Positions 20,501 through 32,157 of a stretch of 64,000 nucleotides of DNA are shown one piece after another. Made by a program: the position numbers and the translations under genes. The notes beneath the pieces are model-generated. The model had not been told where the DNA came from and did no database searches. It saw only the letters and a list, made by a program, of their open reading frames with translations. Origin of the DNA: Seminavis robusta (lineage: Eukaryota > Bacillariophyta > Bacillariophyceae > Naviculales > Naviculaceae); contig CAICTM010000281.1 of NCBI GenBank assembly GCA_903772945.1, forward strand, positions 1-64,000, written 5' to 3'. Numbering within the stretch: the first letter of the stretch is position 1; each line of letters opens with the position of its first letter.

Positions 20501-23500
20501 TGGCCCGGAACCTATACCAAGCAGCACTGCCGATCTCCCCACCACATGGTGAAAATCCTTCATCAAAATTGGCCATACTAGTGGAACCTTGAACAGTCAC
20601 ACCAAACAACACCCTGAGAGATCCCTGACAGCTCTCATTAGGCAATGCTGCTGGATCGTCTTGAGAGGCACTGTCTTCAGTAATTGGACTCTGTGTTAAT
20701 TCCTTTTCATCAGAACTAAACAGGGAAGAAGGGAGGAGGTAGTCCTCAGACTCAACTGTTGGAAGTATTGTGGGAACCAGTGCAGACCCAGTTGAGTCTA
20801 CTGAACTTGGTTCCATTGATTGTTGCTGAGTTGGAATGTTTGGAGTTGTTGATGCAGGGGGTGGTGAACTCGGTACTTCTTCTTGCATGGGGGCAGATGC
20901 AGCTATCTCTAACTCTTCTGTCTCCCCATCCTCACCAACCCTAAAAGAAAGGGCAACACTGTCTGTCAGGCTGAAATAAGGCCCCGCGGGATGAACAAAG
21001 TCAAAGATATACATGTTGTAGTCAGCATTTTCTAATGTGCCAGTGACCTCTTCAGAAGGTGGTAGGCTTGAGAAGAAGACATCAGCTGCAAAATACAGCC
21101 AATATCCAGCACCCAGCTGCCCATGCTCAATTACAGCTGCAAGAAAATCAAGCATTGTGATAGGATATGAAGCAGACAAAACTCTAATGTAGAAATCAAA
21201 AGTGTTTTCAATCAGGTTGTCTTCTTCAGCATCAGTTGGTTGGATGATTTGGCTCTGTCGTGGGAATGACACACTCTGTTGAAAGATTTGGCTAATATCT
21301 GTAGGTGCAGTTCGGGTTGAGCCTGGGTTTGGTTCTGATCCATTGCTGATAGAGTAGGTGATATTGACATAGAGTCTGAGCACACCTTCTGAAGAAGTTG
21401 GAATTGTACCAGTGGGAAGACCTGGAATTTCCGAAGATGGAGACAGTGTGGCCACTACCAATACGTCAGTAGGGTCTGTTGTTGGAAGCTCTGATGGGGT
21501 TCGGTCTACCACTGGGGAACTTGTCTGCATGGGAAGGGAGATTGGACTGCCAGTGGGATCCAAAGTAGGAGGCAAAAACCCAGGTCTTTCAACAATTGTT
21601 ATATTGAAGGGACCAGTCCCACCATTCACACCATCTACAACAACATATTGGCGCAATCCACTCTCTGCATCCACCAGAACTGATAACAAGGATTCACCAT
21701 CTGCTGCTCCCAGTACTTGATCTATACATTCCAAGTTGTCACAGTCGGGACCAGCCAGCAGACTGAGCCTTGTTCTGTAGTTTGCCTCAACTTGAATCAA
21801 AATAGGATCATCTCTTGCTCTAAACGAGAACCAGATCCCAAAACCAAGGCCGAGGCCACCATCACAGGGAGTGAAATCTGGATCCAGTGTTGCCCTGTAG
21901 GTGGATCCTTCAACCTTGGAACCAAAGATCAATCTTGATGACTCTTGGCAGACAGTGTTGGATGGCAAAGGCACCGCTGTTGGATTTGGAGTTATAGGTG
22001 GTTCAGTGGGCTGTGGCATTGGGTTTTGTATGGTTGGCTCATCTGTTTCTACGCTTGGCATGAGGGTTGAAATGGAGGCCAAAGTTGGTAGAGAAGTGGG
22101 CAAAGAGGTTGGAGTGGCTGCTGGTGCCAATGTTGGGGAAGCAGAAGGCTCTGAGGTTGTTGGCAAATTTGTTGGGGATGTTGTTGGAGTTTCTGTGGCT
22201 GCAGTGGGATTGCCGGTTGGGTCCAGTGTAGGAACCACAAATCCAGGTCTTTCTACAACAGTTATATTGAATGGCCCAGTTCCACCATCTACTCCATCCA
22301 CAACAACATAGTGGCGCAACCCACTCTCGGCATCCAGCAAAAATGACAGCAAAGATTCACCTGTTGCTCCCAGTACTTGATCTATACATCCCAGGTTGTC
22401 ACAGTTAGGACCAGCCAGCACAGAGAGCCTCGTCCTGTAGTTTGCCTCAACTTGAATCTCTAAAGGATCACTGCCTGGTGTAAACCTGAACCAGATCCCA
22501 AAACCCAGGCCAAGGCCACCCACACATGGAGTGAAGTCTGCGTCAAATGTTGCTCTGTAAGTAGATCCTACCATTGTGGATCCAAATTCCAATTTTGATG
22601 CAGCCTGACAGACTCTGTTAGTGGGCAAAGGAACCGCTGTTGGTTCACTTTGCAGGGCTCGCTTCCGGGCATTGTCTATGGTGAGGGAGAAATTGCTGCT
22701 GCTCAGGGTGAAGTCGTTGTTATGGTTTGCAACAAACAAGTAGTAGGTAACATCACTTTCAGCCACCCAAGCAAGAGAACCTGATTGTGTAGATTCAGAT
22801 GTCTCAGCACAGACTATGTTGTCACAAGTGCTTCCAGCAAAGATTGAAAGTTGCATCTCAAAATCACCATCAAATGCAACCCTTGTAATGGAACCATCAC
22901 CAACAAGACGATACCAAAGACCCTGGTGATCCATTTGTGCTTGCTGTTCACAGTTAGGAAGTGTACTGCTTGTTGCATGTCTCATCAGCGCTTGCATCGA
23001 ATCTCCCATTTCTACTGGCAAAGACTCCTCACAATCAACATTGGGAGGTGGGGTTGCATCTTGTATCGTAACATTGAAGTTGCCAGCATTAGAATCACCA
23101 TGAACATAGAGATAGTACTTCTCTGATTCTTCTGCATTAAACATAGCAAAGCCAGCTGTGCCACCAGCAAAGACACCTTGAGTACCAGTAACACATTGCA
23201 GAGAATCACATTCACCTGAAAATATTGATATCTGTGCAAAGTAATTTGATTCAAAGGAGACATCAATTGCTCCAGTTGAAACAAAAAGACTATACCAAAC
23301 ACCTGGCGCACTAGAAGCCAAGCCACAAACTGGAACACTGTCAGCACTTGCCAGAAGAGTGGACCCCCTTGAAGAGGCACCTGTCGGGAGGAACTTAGAA
23401 CCTGAACAGCTGTCATTGGCTACATCATCAGAGTTGGCAGTTTCATCAGCTCTTGTTGCAGGGGGTGGTGAAGTTCGTCCTCCTTCTAGCATGGGGGCAG

Positions 23501-26500
23501 ATGCAGATATCTCTATCTCTTCAGTCTCTCCATCCTCACCAACTCTGAAAGAAAGGGCAACACCATCAGTCAAGCTGAAATAAGGCCCCGCCGGATGAAC
23601 AAAGTCAAAGACATAGATGTTGTAGTCAGCATTTTGAATTGTGCCAGCGACCTCATCAAAGGGTGGTAGGCTTGAGAAGAAGACATCCACTGAAAAATGC
23701 AGCCAAAATCCAGCACCCCGCTGCCCATGCTCCATTGCTTCAGCAAGAAAATCAAGCATGATGAGAGGGTATGAAGTTGATAAGATTCCAATGTAGAAAT
23801 CAAAAGTGTTTTCAATCAGGTTGTCTTCTTCTGCATCAGTTGGCTTGATGATGTTGCTCTGGCGTGGAATAGGCAGACTCCGCTGAAAGAATCGGCTTAT
23901 ATCTGTAGTTGCAGTTTGTGTTGCGCCTGTGCTTGGTTCTGATGCATTGCTGATAGAGTAGGTGATATTGAAATAGATTCTGAGCACAACTTCGGAAGGA
24001 GTTGGAATTGTGCCAGCAGGAAGACCTGGAATTTCTAAAGATGGAGACAGTGTGACCACTTCCAATGCATTTGGCTGGCGTGTGTCCAAAGTAGTAGGAG
24101 TTGTTGTTGAAAGCTGTGACGGGGTTTGGTCTACCATTGGGGGGTTTGACTCCATGGGAAGGGAAGTTGGACTAGCAGACGGTCCCTCCACCGGCACAGG
24201 ATTTGTTGGCGAATCTGTGGCAACCACTGTAGGCAAGAGCGTGGGCATTGTGTCCAGTGATGCTGTTGGAGTATATGTGACAGCTGTTGGGCTGCCAGTG
24301 GGATCCAAAGTAGGCAACACAAATCCAGGTCTTTCAACAACTGTAATATTGAAAGGCCCGGTCCCACCATCTACTCCATCCACAACAACATAGTGACGCA
24401 ATCCACTCTCAGCATCCAACATAAATGACAACAATGGTTCGCCTTTTGTTCCCAGTACTTGATCTATGCATTCCAGGTTGTCGCAGTTAGGACCAGCAAG
24501 CACAGTGAGCCTTGTCCTGTAGTTTGCCTCAACTTGAACCTCTAAAGGATCACTGCCTGCTGTAAACCTGAACCAGATACCAAAACCGAGGCCAAGACCA
24601 CCATCACAGGCAGTAAAGTCTGGATCAAGCGTTGCTCTGTAGGTGGATCCTTCAATCTTGGAACCAAAGATCAATCTGGTTGACTCTTGACAGACTCTGT
24701 TAGGAGGCAAGGGCATATCTGTTGCATTCGGTGTTGAAGGTGTTTCCGTCAAAGGTACTGAAGGCTGTGGCATTGGTTGCTCTTGTGTTGGCTCGTCTGT
24801 TGCCACCGTTGGCCGCTCCATGATTGGCAGGGAGGTTCCAGTTGTTGGCTGCTCCATGATTGGCAACGAGGTTCCAGTTGGGACGGTGGGGGGCAAAGAA
24901 GTGGGCAAAGAGGGCAGGGGAGCTGCTGGTGCCAACGAAGGGGAAGCAAAACGTGCTGAGGCAGAAATCTGAAAATTGCCAGTTGCCTCGGATGTCTGGC
25001 CACGGATGACCACATAGTACGTTCGGTTTGGTTTGGTTTCAAAGACAACAGAGCCCGAATATCCCAACATCGGCAGTGGCCCAGAACCAGAGCTGCTCGC
25101 CGAAGTGGTTTGGTCGCTGCTCCTTTGAATAGCAAAGTCCTCAGAGGGAGGTCTCTTTTCGATTGTGTTTCCCAAAGAATCCAATTGAACGCGAGCTTCC
25201 AACATGGATTTTGGTTGTCGAACAAGACCTCCGTGAACGCTTCTCGCTTGCTTTCCGCCTGCTGATCTGTCTTCGGCAACTGGTTCGGCTATGTCGGCTC
25301 CGTCAACCGATTCGATCAACAATACAAAATCACCTCCCACGAATTGGGTCGGTTGTGGCAGGCTCCGGCTAACGTGAACATCAAAAATCACGGCCTCCAA
25401 CTCGGTCGTGGCGCCGACAAAGAATTCACCGCATGGTTGAAGGTAAGCTGCACAATTGGGCACTTCCGAGCAGTCCGTTGGGTGCGATTCCTTCCAGCAA
25501 CACGCTGCCTCTAAACACTCCTTCTCACATTCGACTAGAAACTCGCCATCATTCACGGCGGGGTTCAGCACCGAAGGATCACAAATGCTACTCAAGAAAC
25601 TTGGTGCCACTGGTACTATTCCGTTCTCCGTAGGTGCGGATGTAGCGTTGACTGCACCGCTGGAAGATACCAACGGTTGGATATGAGTTCCGACCTGAAC
25701 CAAGATGTGATAGACCTGTGAGGTGGTGTTGCTGCCGCCGTCGCTGGTGGAACTGGCTTGACGAATGATCAGTTCGGTGTCCCCTCTTGATCTTGCCATG
25801 CATAACAAAGCCTCGCAGCCATCTCCCTCCAAGACAGTAAGTTGGGTTTGGTTGGCAGTCGATTCTACAGCAACTCGAGCCGCGTGGCCAACCGACAGCT
25901 CAAATCGATACCACACACCAGGAGTAGAGTAGTCCCATTCGGCAGCGTCCAAGTTGTCATCGCATCGACCATCGAAAACGAGATCACTTGCCCAGGTCGC
26001 ATTGATTGTGGTCCCCAAGATCCGGCTTGGAACGACAATGGTCAAAGCATCAATGCACTCATCATTGCTGGGTCTTGGCTCTACTGTTTCAAAACCAGTG
26101 GCTGCAAGAACAATGGTTCCTTCGTCACCGTCATCTTCATCTTCTTCCTCCTCTTCCTCGTTTACATCTTCCTCCTCCTCAGACGACCCTCCTTTTGCAT
26201 CCTTCTTGTTGCCAGATTCACTGTTGTCAGAATTGTCTTTTCCATAAGACGACGACCCTGTTGCTGCGGGTAATTCTTGCACCACAATCTCAAAGGACTC
26301 CTCCTGCACTTCTGATTGTTGCGGTTGTTGTGACCTGTCTCCGCCATGAACCAAGACATAGTATCGCTCTCCTTCTTGCGGGGGCCACGTGACGGTAACA
26401 GTATTCGTGTCCGATTCAAACGAGTTGATACATTCCAGCCGATTGCAGCTGGGACCACGGAAGAGAGTCATGTGTGCACCTAGTTGTGAATCTTCTGGTA

Positions 26501-27452
26501 CCTGTAGTGTCAGTCGTAGTGGGTTTTGAAAGCCACGAAAGCGATACCAGATCCCACGGATGGGCTCCTCATTGTTGTTGCTCCCGCACACATTAATATT
26601 GGAGGCATCTGGGAGCAACAACGCTCCTTCGGTGGTCCCCTGTACCGATTCGCCAAAGCGCAAACGAATGGCACGCGGACAGTTGTCATTTGGGAAATGT
26701 AATGGTGGTGCAACCGTAGCAGATGCTTCAGGGTGCATTGACGGTTCAAGATAGGCATCGATCATACCACCTGGAGATGGAGAAGGTGAAGGCTGCAGCG
26801 GCATAAACAAAACAGTTTCAGGACTACCCTGTTTTCCATCCTCGCGCCAGATGAAATGAAATAACTATCTTACCTCTTCCAGAGAACTTTCTTCTTCCTC
26901 CTCGTCTTCTTCCTGATCTTCTTCTTCTTGATCCTCTTCTTCAGTTTCCTCTTGATCTTCGCTGTCTTCATGATTCAACTTCCAATCTTCCTCGTCTGGG
27001 GCATCATCTTTTTGTGCCGATTCGTGCAACCGTGATCCCATGATAATGCGAGACATTCGAAGACGTTTGGCAGACGGACGATCCTCACCGTGCTCTGGTT
27101 CTACATGATGTATTCGCTCATGATCGTCGTTGTTGTCATGGTCTCGTTTGGTAATCAGCAGGTGTCGGGTACGACGTCCCCTGACGGCTCGTCGATGTCG
27201 TGAAGCCGTTCGTGATGATGATTGTTGTTGCTGCTGCCGAAAAGACTCGATAATGTGTTTTGGTAGGGTGGTAGCACTTCGTTTCCTCATGCCCATCTTT
27301 CGATAATCCCGATTGGACAAGATATGCCACCGATTTGCCTGCACTGAAGAGTTGTTGTGCAGAGGATTCAGAACGAAGCATACCAAGAGGAGAAATGAGG
27401 TTGACATTGTCCTGTCCAGAATCAGCGACACCATGTTCTTTCTCATCATCAT
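14597..27452 (-). CDS. Giant secreted modular protein with about 18 PPC-like domains (three exons, ~4,230 residues)
   Basis: Exons 27452-26874, 26792-18059 and 17976-14597; introns 26793-26873 (gtaaga..cag) and 17977-18058 (gtatgt..tag). The joined length is 12,693 bp, a multiple of three. Exon 1 gives a signal peptide (about 1-40), a basic/Gln region and an acidic tail. The rest is a string of about 18 domains of 110-130 residues with the pattern NDxC, fGxxVxGST, CGG, GxWYRF, F.A.L.V..G..C..L.C, YYxxVxG, G.FxLTV. This resembles bacterial pre-peptidase C-terminal (PPC) beta domains. Approximate starts on the + strand are 26700, 26055, 24713, 23420, 23043, 22625, 21960, 20640, 20090, 19600, 19130, 18495, 18205, 17737, 17357, 16155, 15470 and 15025. 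Pro/Thr/Ser linkers separate many units; a second domain type of about 190 residues occurs twice. No membrane anchor or enzyme motif is seen. A cell-wall, mucilage or adhesion role is inference. Confidence 0.85.
16390..16790 (-). repeat. Mucin-like Pro/Thr/Ser tandem repeat, ~96-105 bp period
   Basis: Within the giant gene, the string ggctggaaactgggcgttgc or a close variant recurs at about 16421, 16518, 16615 and 16722. It encodes units of the form PTATPSFQPT..PS.NPTKA. This kind of linker is usually extended and heavily O-glycosylated. Confidence 0.85.
18541..18660 (-). repeat. TPRP tandem repeat in the giant gene
   Basis: Short tandem units of about 12 bases encode TPRPTPRPTPRP and variants. 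They form a basic, proline-rich linker between PPC-like units 11 and 12. Confidence 0.9.
20880..21960 (-). repeat. Internal duplicated module of the giant gene, copy B
   Basis: A PPC-like unit starting VCQESSRLIFGSKVEGSTY plus the second domain type (LRLYVNITYSISN to GEDGETEELEI). It closely matches 23485-24713 in both order and sequence. The PPC part also matches the unit at 22230-22625. Confidence 0.85.
23485..24713 (-). repeat. Internal duplicated module of the giant gene, copy A
   Basis: A PPC-like unit starting VCQESTRLIFGSKIEGSTY followed by the ~190-residue domain (LRIYFNITYSISN, FVHPAGPYFSLTD, FRVGEDGETEEIEI). The pair of domains recurs about 2.6 kb away at 20880-21960, showing segmental duplication inside one exon. 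Confidence 0.85.
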
Positions 27453-27906
27453 ATTATTGCGAATGGATATCAGTTGCTCTTGTGGTTGGCTTTGGTATAC
27501 AATCCCTGGGAGGCTTATATTTGCTGCTTCCTTGATTCAAAAGTGTCACCAAGGCTTATACTCTAGCTAGCTAGGTAGTTGGAAGCGATAATGGTATGAT
27601 GAGCAAAGGAACAACGGGATTGGTATCTGAGGATGTGTTTTGTCTGTGGCTACCGAAGATAGCTGGACAAAACTAAGAATCAAAAGGTGGGAATTGCAGT
27701 CGATTTGTGAGGGCTCCATCCGTTCGAGCACAGGAACGCCGGCCCCCTCTTAGAGATCTTGGATGCAGGGCTCGATCCATTCCTGCAAAGGATCCGTCAC
27801 TTCTGCTCACAATTTATTTGCTGGTTCATTTCTTACTGATGAGGTATTCGTCCTTCTTGTGACGTCAGTCCCCTGACGAGACAAGAACAAGCGAAAGGCC
27901 GCGACC
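27453..27906. promoter_or_regulatory. Divergent intergenic region between giant gene and SBPase
   Basis: A 454-bp spacer between two genes transcribed away from each other, so it must hold both promoters. A CTAGCTAGCTAG run occurs at about 27560-27575. No conserved box can be named. Confidence 0.5.
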
Positions 27907-29212
27907 ATGATGAGGGCGAGGACCAACCCATTCCTCCTTGTGGTACTCATCACAACATCAATAGTAGTAATAGTGCAAGCTGCCACCCCACAGCAGAGTA
28001 CAGTTCCATCAGCTAGCCAGCAGTCACACTCATACAGTAGCAACATGGTCGAGGTAGATCCTTCAGGCGCCGGCGATGGGTCGGGAAAGAAATGCTTGAC
28101 GCATTCCTATTCAGTTGTGGACGAAGATCACTTGGCCGAAAAGCGGGTGGAATCCTTGACCAAGATATTGACGGAACAGTACGGTGTACCCGATGAACGT
28201 CTGGTCAAGGCACTTTGTGCTCTGGGAGAAGGTACTGTACTGTCAAACCAAATTGGATGCTTTGAACAAATCTTTGCTTGAGTGACACGTTTTGGCTTGA
28301 TACCCATGATTATTTACTTGCTTGCTTGTTGTGTTTGTTTTTTCAGCCACGGCACACATTGCCGTCTTGCTCATGAACTATGTGGAACATACGTATGCTG
28401 GCACGCAAAACAATTCCGGAGACGACCAGCTTCACTTGGATATCGATTGCGATAATGCCGTCTTTGCAGCCCTTCGAAATTCCGGTGTTTTTTCCATTGC
28501 CGCGTCCGAAGAAACTCCCGTCGAAACGGATGTGGGATCCGAGGGGTCCTTTTCACTCGGCTTTGATCCTTTGGATGGATCCTCCATTATCGACGCCAAC
28601 TTTTCCGTGGGAAGCATCTACGGGATTTGGCCCGGTAAGGGCGTCTTGAATCGAACGGGACGGGAACAGGTGGCGGCGGCCGTGGCGTTATACGGACCCC
28701 GCACGACCCTCTGTGTGGCACTGCCGTCGGCATCCAATGGCAAGGGCAAGGATCACGTTCTGGAAGTTACATTGGTCCGAAACCGAATCGCCTGGGAACT
28801 CAGTCGCGATGATATTGTCATTCAACCGGACGGAAAAGTCTTTGCGCCCGGCAATCTACGAGCTACCAACGACAATCCACAATACGATGCCTTGGTCAAA
28901 CATTGGATCAGTAACCGGTACACGCTGCGCTATTCGGGTGGTATGGTTCCCGATGTGTACCATATCTTTGCCAAGTCCAAAGGAGTCTTTTCCAATGTGT
29001 CTTCCGAAAAGGCAAAGGCCAAATTGCGACTCTTGTACGAGGTGGCACCCATTGGGCTCATGGTGGAATGCGCACAAGGTGTCACCACGCACGAATTTGA
29101 CGATACATCCGTGCTGGATATTACCATTGGAGATCTGGATCAGCGGCTGGGGGTCTGCTTTGGCAGTGCCAATGAAGTAGCAATCTACAAAAAGTTCATG
29201 TTCACCAGCTAG
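27907..29212 (+). CDS. Sedoheptulose-1,7-bisphosphatase (two exons)
   Basis: Hydrolyses sedoheptulose-1,7-bisphosphate to sedoheptulose-7-phosphate (Calvin cycle regeneration). Exons 27907-28231 and 28347-29212; the intron 28232-28346 is gtactg..cag. Spliced length is 396 residues. Family signatures are FDPLDGSSIIDANFSVGSIY (metal and substrate binding), GREQVAAAVALYGPRTTL and the C-terminal YSGGMVPDVYHI. The N-terminus is a signal peptide (FLLVVLITTSIVVIVQA) followed by ATPQQ, without the Phe typical of diatom plastid import. The plant regulatory pair in CGGTAC is replaced by YAGTQN before NSGDDQL, so thioredoxin control through those cysteines is not possible. The enzyme assignment is firm; location is open. 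Confidence 0.92.
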
Positions 29213-29470
29213 CTAGCTAGCTAGCAGCAGCTGTGTGTGATGATAATGCAACTACAGAGTACGTAGTAACTCATCAAAAATTACTAGTAGTGCGTTTCGC
29301 CACAAGACTCTCTAATCTTGTATCCCGTGAAACATAATACAGGCCTGGCTGGAAGGTTTGATGCAGAAAAGTAGCAAAGAGGTTTCGAGTTTTCGAGTTG
29401 GCATTGAGCCCTTGTTGCCGATCGTTGTGTTCTCTCGGCAGAAATTTCTGATAGAATTCTTCTATCCTAT

Positions 29471-30106
29471 CTATCTCTTCTTCTTCTTTTTCTTGACATA
29501 CTTGGCCACAATTTTCTCTTCTAGCCCAAATATCCGCCCTGCTTCTTCAAATACCCTGGCTTCCCTGTCATTGACTTTTCCCTCCGAGAGGGTAACTGCT
29601 GCCATCGATCTCAGAATGTGTTCTCGTTGCTCAATACTGAGTTTTTCAATCACCATGGGAATTAAATCTTCTTCCAAACCTTTATCGGCTCCAGTCACCT
29701 TTTTCATGTAAATGGCGCGCTCCACGACATCTGCTTCGCCGACCACCGTGTGGGCAAAAATCAAAAATTGTTGACCGACCGCCACTCCTTCGGGTTCTTT
29801 GCGAAATGCTCCATTGGCCATTCGTACTCGCACCATGCACGTCAACATGAGAAATTCCATGGCCACACGTTGCTCGAGATTCTCCCAATCGGGTCCATAG
29901 GCCGGAAACCGTTTGCGACAGGTCTGACATTTGAAATACTTGGTAAAGACTGCGGCTCGTTTGATGGGGACAAAAAAGAAGGACACGTACAGACCAAGTT
30001 CCTTTTCTTTGCAGATCTGGTGTTGCCGACAGAAAGGACAATAGATATTTGCCTTGTCAATGGTTTTGCGGGTCTCTTCTTGACCCAGTAATAGTAAGTC
30101 AGCCAT
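29471..30106 (-). CDS. Zinc-ribbon and TerB-like domain protein
   Basis: A 211-residue protein from the ATG at 30106 (an upstream GTG is in frame but less likely). The N-terminal part has two Cys pairs, YCPFC near residue 22 and KCQTC near 60, forming a zinc ribbon with an intervening hydrophobic hairpin (LYVSFFFVPI). The C-terminal half is helical: LSIEQREHILRSMAAVTLSE, then REARVFEEAGRIFGLEE. This matches the TerB-like (tellurite-resistance) alpha-helical fold. It ends in a poly-Lys tail. No signal peptide. The biological role is unknown; metal sensing or scaffold functions are possible. Confidence 0.75.
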   Translation of the reverse strand: MADLLLLGQEETRKTIDKANIYCPFCRQHQICKEKELGLYVSFFFVPIKRAAVFTKYFKCQTCRKRFPAYGPDWENLEQRVAMEFLMLTCMVRVRMANGAFRKEPEGVAVGQQFLIFAHTVVGEADVVERAIYMKKVTGADKGLEEDLIPMVIEKLSIEQREHILRSMAAVTLSEGKVNDREARVFEEAGRIFGLEEKIVAKYVKKKKKKR

Positions 30107-30893
30107 GGTGGTCTCTGCTGCCGGTATCACTCATGCAATCAAATGGAGCCAAAGAACACCCCTGCGGTTATACGGTTAGCACTACAGCTATGGCTGGTAT
30201 CACGCGATGGATTCTTTGGGTTGTTGCTACCGGTATCGAGGTAGATGGTCGTTCCTGTTATCACTCTCCCACTACACCATCATTTGCAACTTGCATGATG
30301 AAGAAGGAAGCAGAAGATGCTTGCTTGCTGCTTGTTCGGGATTGTGGTGATTTCGAAGTAGACAAAGATTCTTCTAATTTTATTCGCGCGAAAGAAGTTA
30401 TAGTTCTCACAAGCTCGCTGCGAAACAATGGTAGCTGTGGCCAAAGAGATCGTGCACTATTCGAACAATCTACTGGTATCTGGGTCCGTTGCCCAACATG
30501 GACCTGGATAGCTTCATCTGCGAGCGGTACCGGTACCATACCTGCAAGTGTCCAGCGATGATGCAGCCTAACCCTTCCACAACGACACGGAAAAGGACTT
30601 CTTTGAAGAAATTTTTTGCCCTTCAGAAAATCATCATTATTAAGAGCAGAGCGGCCTTGTGAAGCAATCATGGCCAAGCAGCCAACGCGGTTTCCCTTTC
30701 CCTTGGTTCTCCATTGCGTCCGTTTAAATACAACAGATCCATTACGCTGTCCTCCTCAAGCAATGGCAGAAGTTTGAAATCGTCGTCGATCCCTTCGCAT
30801 CCTCTTTTGCTCGTGGCTCTGCTCGTTCGCATCGGATAGAACCCTCACGATCAATCGATCCCCAAAACTATGCAACAACTAAGATTGCACTGC
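30107..30893. other. Intergenic, no gene seen
   Basis: Open frames on both strands lack motifs and overlap each other. A GGTACCGGTACC string occurs at 30527-30538. Confidence 0.4.
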
Positions 30894-32157
30894 TCAGTCG
30901 TCTGACGATGCCGTTACGGGATCATCGTCCTCTTCTCCACTTTGCAGGGTTTGCTGAGACTTTTGTCGCTTTTCATGGGCGTGATGCCGTCTGATTTCGG
31001 CGGCAAGACCCTCATCTTTGTGTTGTCGTAACTTTTCCACTTTGAAGTATCCTTCGGGCAACTCCGTGCCTTGTTCGCGCAAGATGTCTTCCAAATGCTC
31101 CGTGTAGTTTAACAAGCGTTCCAACTTCTGTTCAGCGAGCTCGTGCGTGACGCCGACAATGCCGTGACTGATGCGCACGTAGCGCCAGGAACGAAACACG
31201 ACGAGAGCGCCGACCAAGGAACTGCTCAAATAGTCATGAAGCGTGAAAAAGAAGAGTTCAAAGGCAAGACTGACACCGATAATGATATAATCCAGCAGAT
31301 AAAAGAGCTGTCGGAAAAATACGGAGGGACGCAGGACCACCATGAGGAGGTTGAGTTCAAGGAAAAAGACCGACAAGATGGTCATGGTACAAATGAAGAG
31401 GCCCTTTTCAATGGCGCGGACGGCTGTGCGTATTGTAGCGTATTGTTGTTGATAGATACAAAGAGAGTTTGGGAGAGATCAGAACGCTGGCAAGAGGAAA
31501 TCAATAATTGATAAGAACTCCAATTGTGCAGTAGTACTCACCGTGCCACTTGTGACTGTCACAACCGATGGATATATTTGGTTCTGGTATCAGCTGCAAG
31601 TAAGATCCTTCATTGGCTTCTTGACAAACATCCTGGTAGCCACCGCCACCAGCAGCCAAGAATCTCATGTGATTATGATCGTCTGTTCCATTGTAGATCG
31701 TATCCGAACAGCAGGAGATTCCATCTCGTCTTATAATGTCACATGTGGGATACATGGCCAACAAGGTGACTTCGATAAAGAGAATGATAACATCTAAAAG
31801 CAACAGTCCCATCAAGGCATACTGCACCTTTTTCTGATGCAAAAATCCCATGACTTTGTACCGCCAGGAATCCGCGCCATGTTCTTCTTCCACGTGTGCT
31901 TCTACATCATGATGCGTGGGAATGGTCAAGGCAATGACACTCTCCGTGTCGGATTGACGACGCAAAGCTCTTGGCTTGAATTCCATCAGTTCTTGAATTT
32001 CCTTCTCACGAGGATTGTGCGCCATGCCGATAACGCCGTCACTCCATTGCTTGGTTCGCCGAGGTCTGGGACGGCGAGGAATCTCATTGACGCTACTCCT
32101 GATAGTTGGAGGGGGCAAGGTCACACTCTCGTCTTCGGGTAACTTTGGGAGGCTCAT
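30894..32157 (-). CDS. Voltage-gated proton channel, Hv1-like (two exons)
   Basis: A voltage-sensor-only channel that conducts protons, probably at the plasma membrane. ATG at 32157; exons 32157-31542 and 31423-30894; intron 31424-31541 (gtgagt..cag); 381 residues. A basic/acidic cytosolic N-terminus of about 105 residues precedes S1 (YALMGLLLLDVIILFIE), whose Asp at about 122 matches the Hv1 selectivity Asp. A long S1-S2 loop with several Cys, a CC pair and N-glycosylation sites follows. S2 is FICTMTILSVFFLELNLL, S3 LLDYIIIGVSLAFEL, and S4 VVFRSWRYVRISHG with three Arg at i+3 spacing. A C-terminal coiled coil (ELAEQKLERLLNYTEHLEDI) suggests dimerisation as in animal Hv1. The family is clear; physiological role is inferred. 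Confidence 0.9.

Noticed and set aside
26793-26873. Separate small acidic secreted gene at 26865-27452
   Set aside because: Its end has a gtaaga donor and the next frame has a cag acceptor in the same phase; together they give the giant protein its signal peptide.
30049-30677. Overlapping open frames on both strands
   Set aside because: No motifs, mutually overlapping, and partly within the TerB-like gene start.
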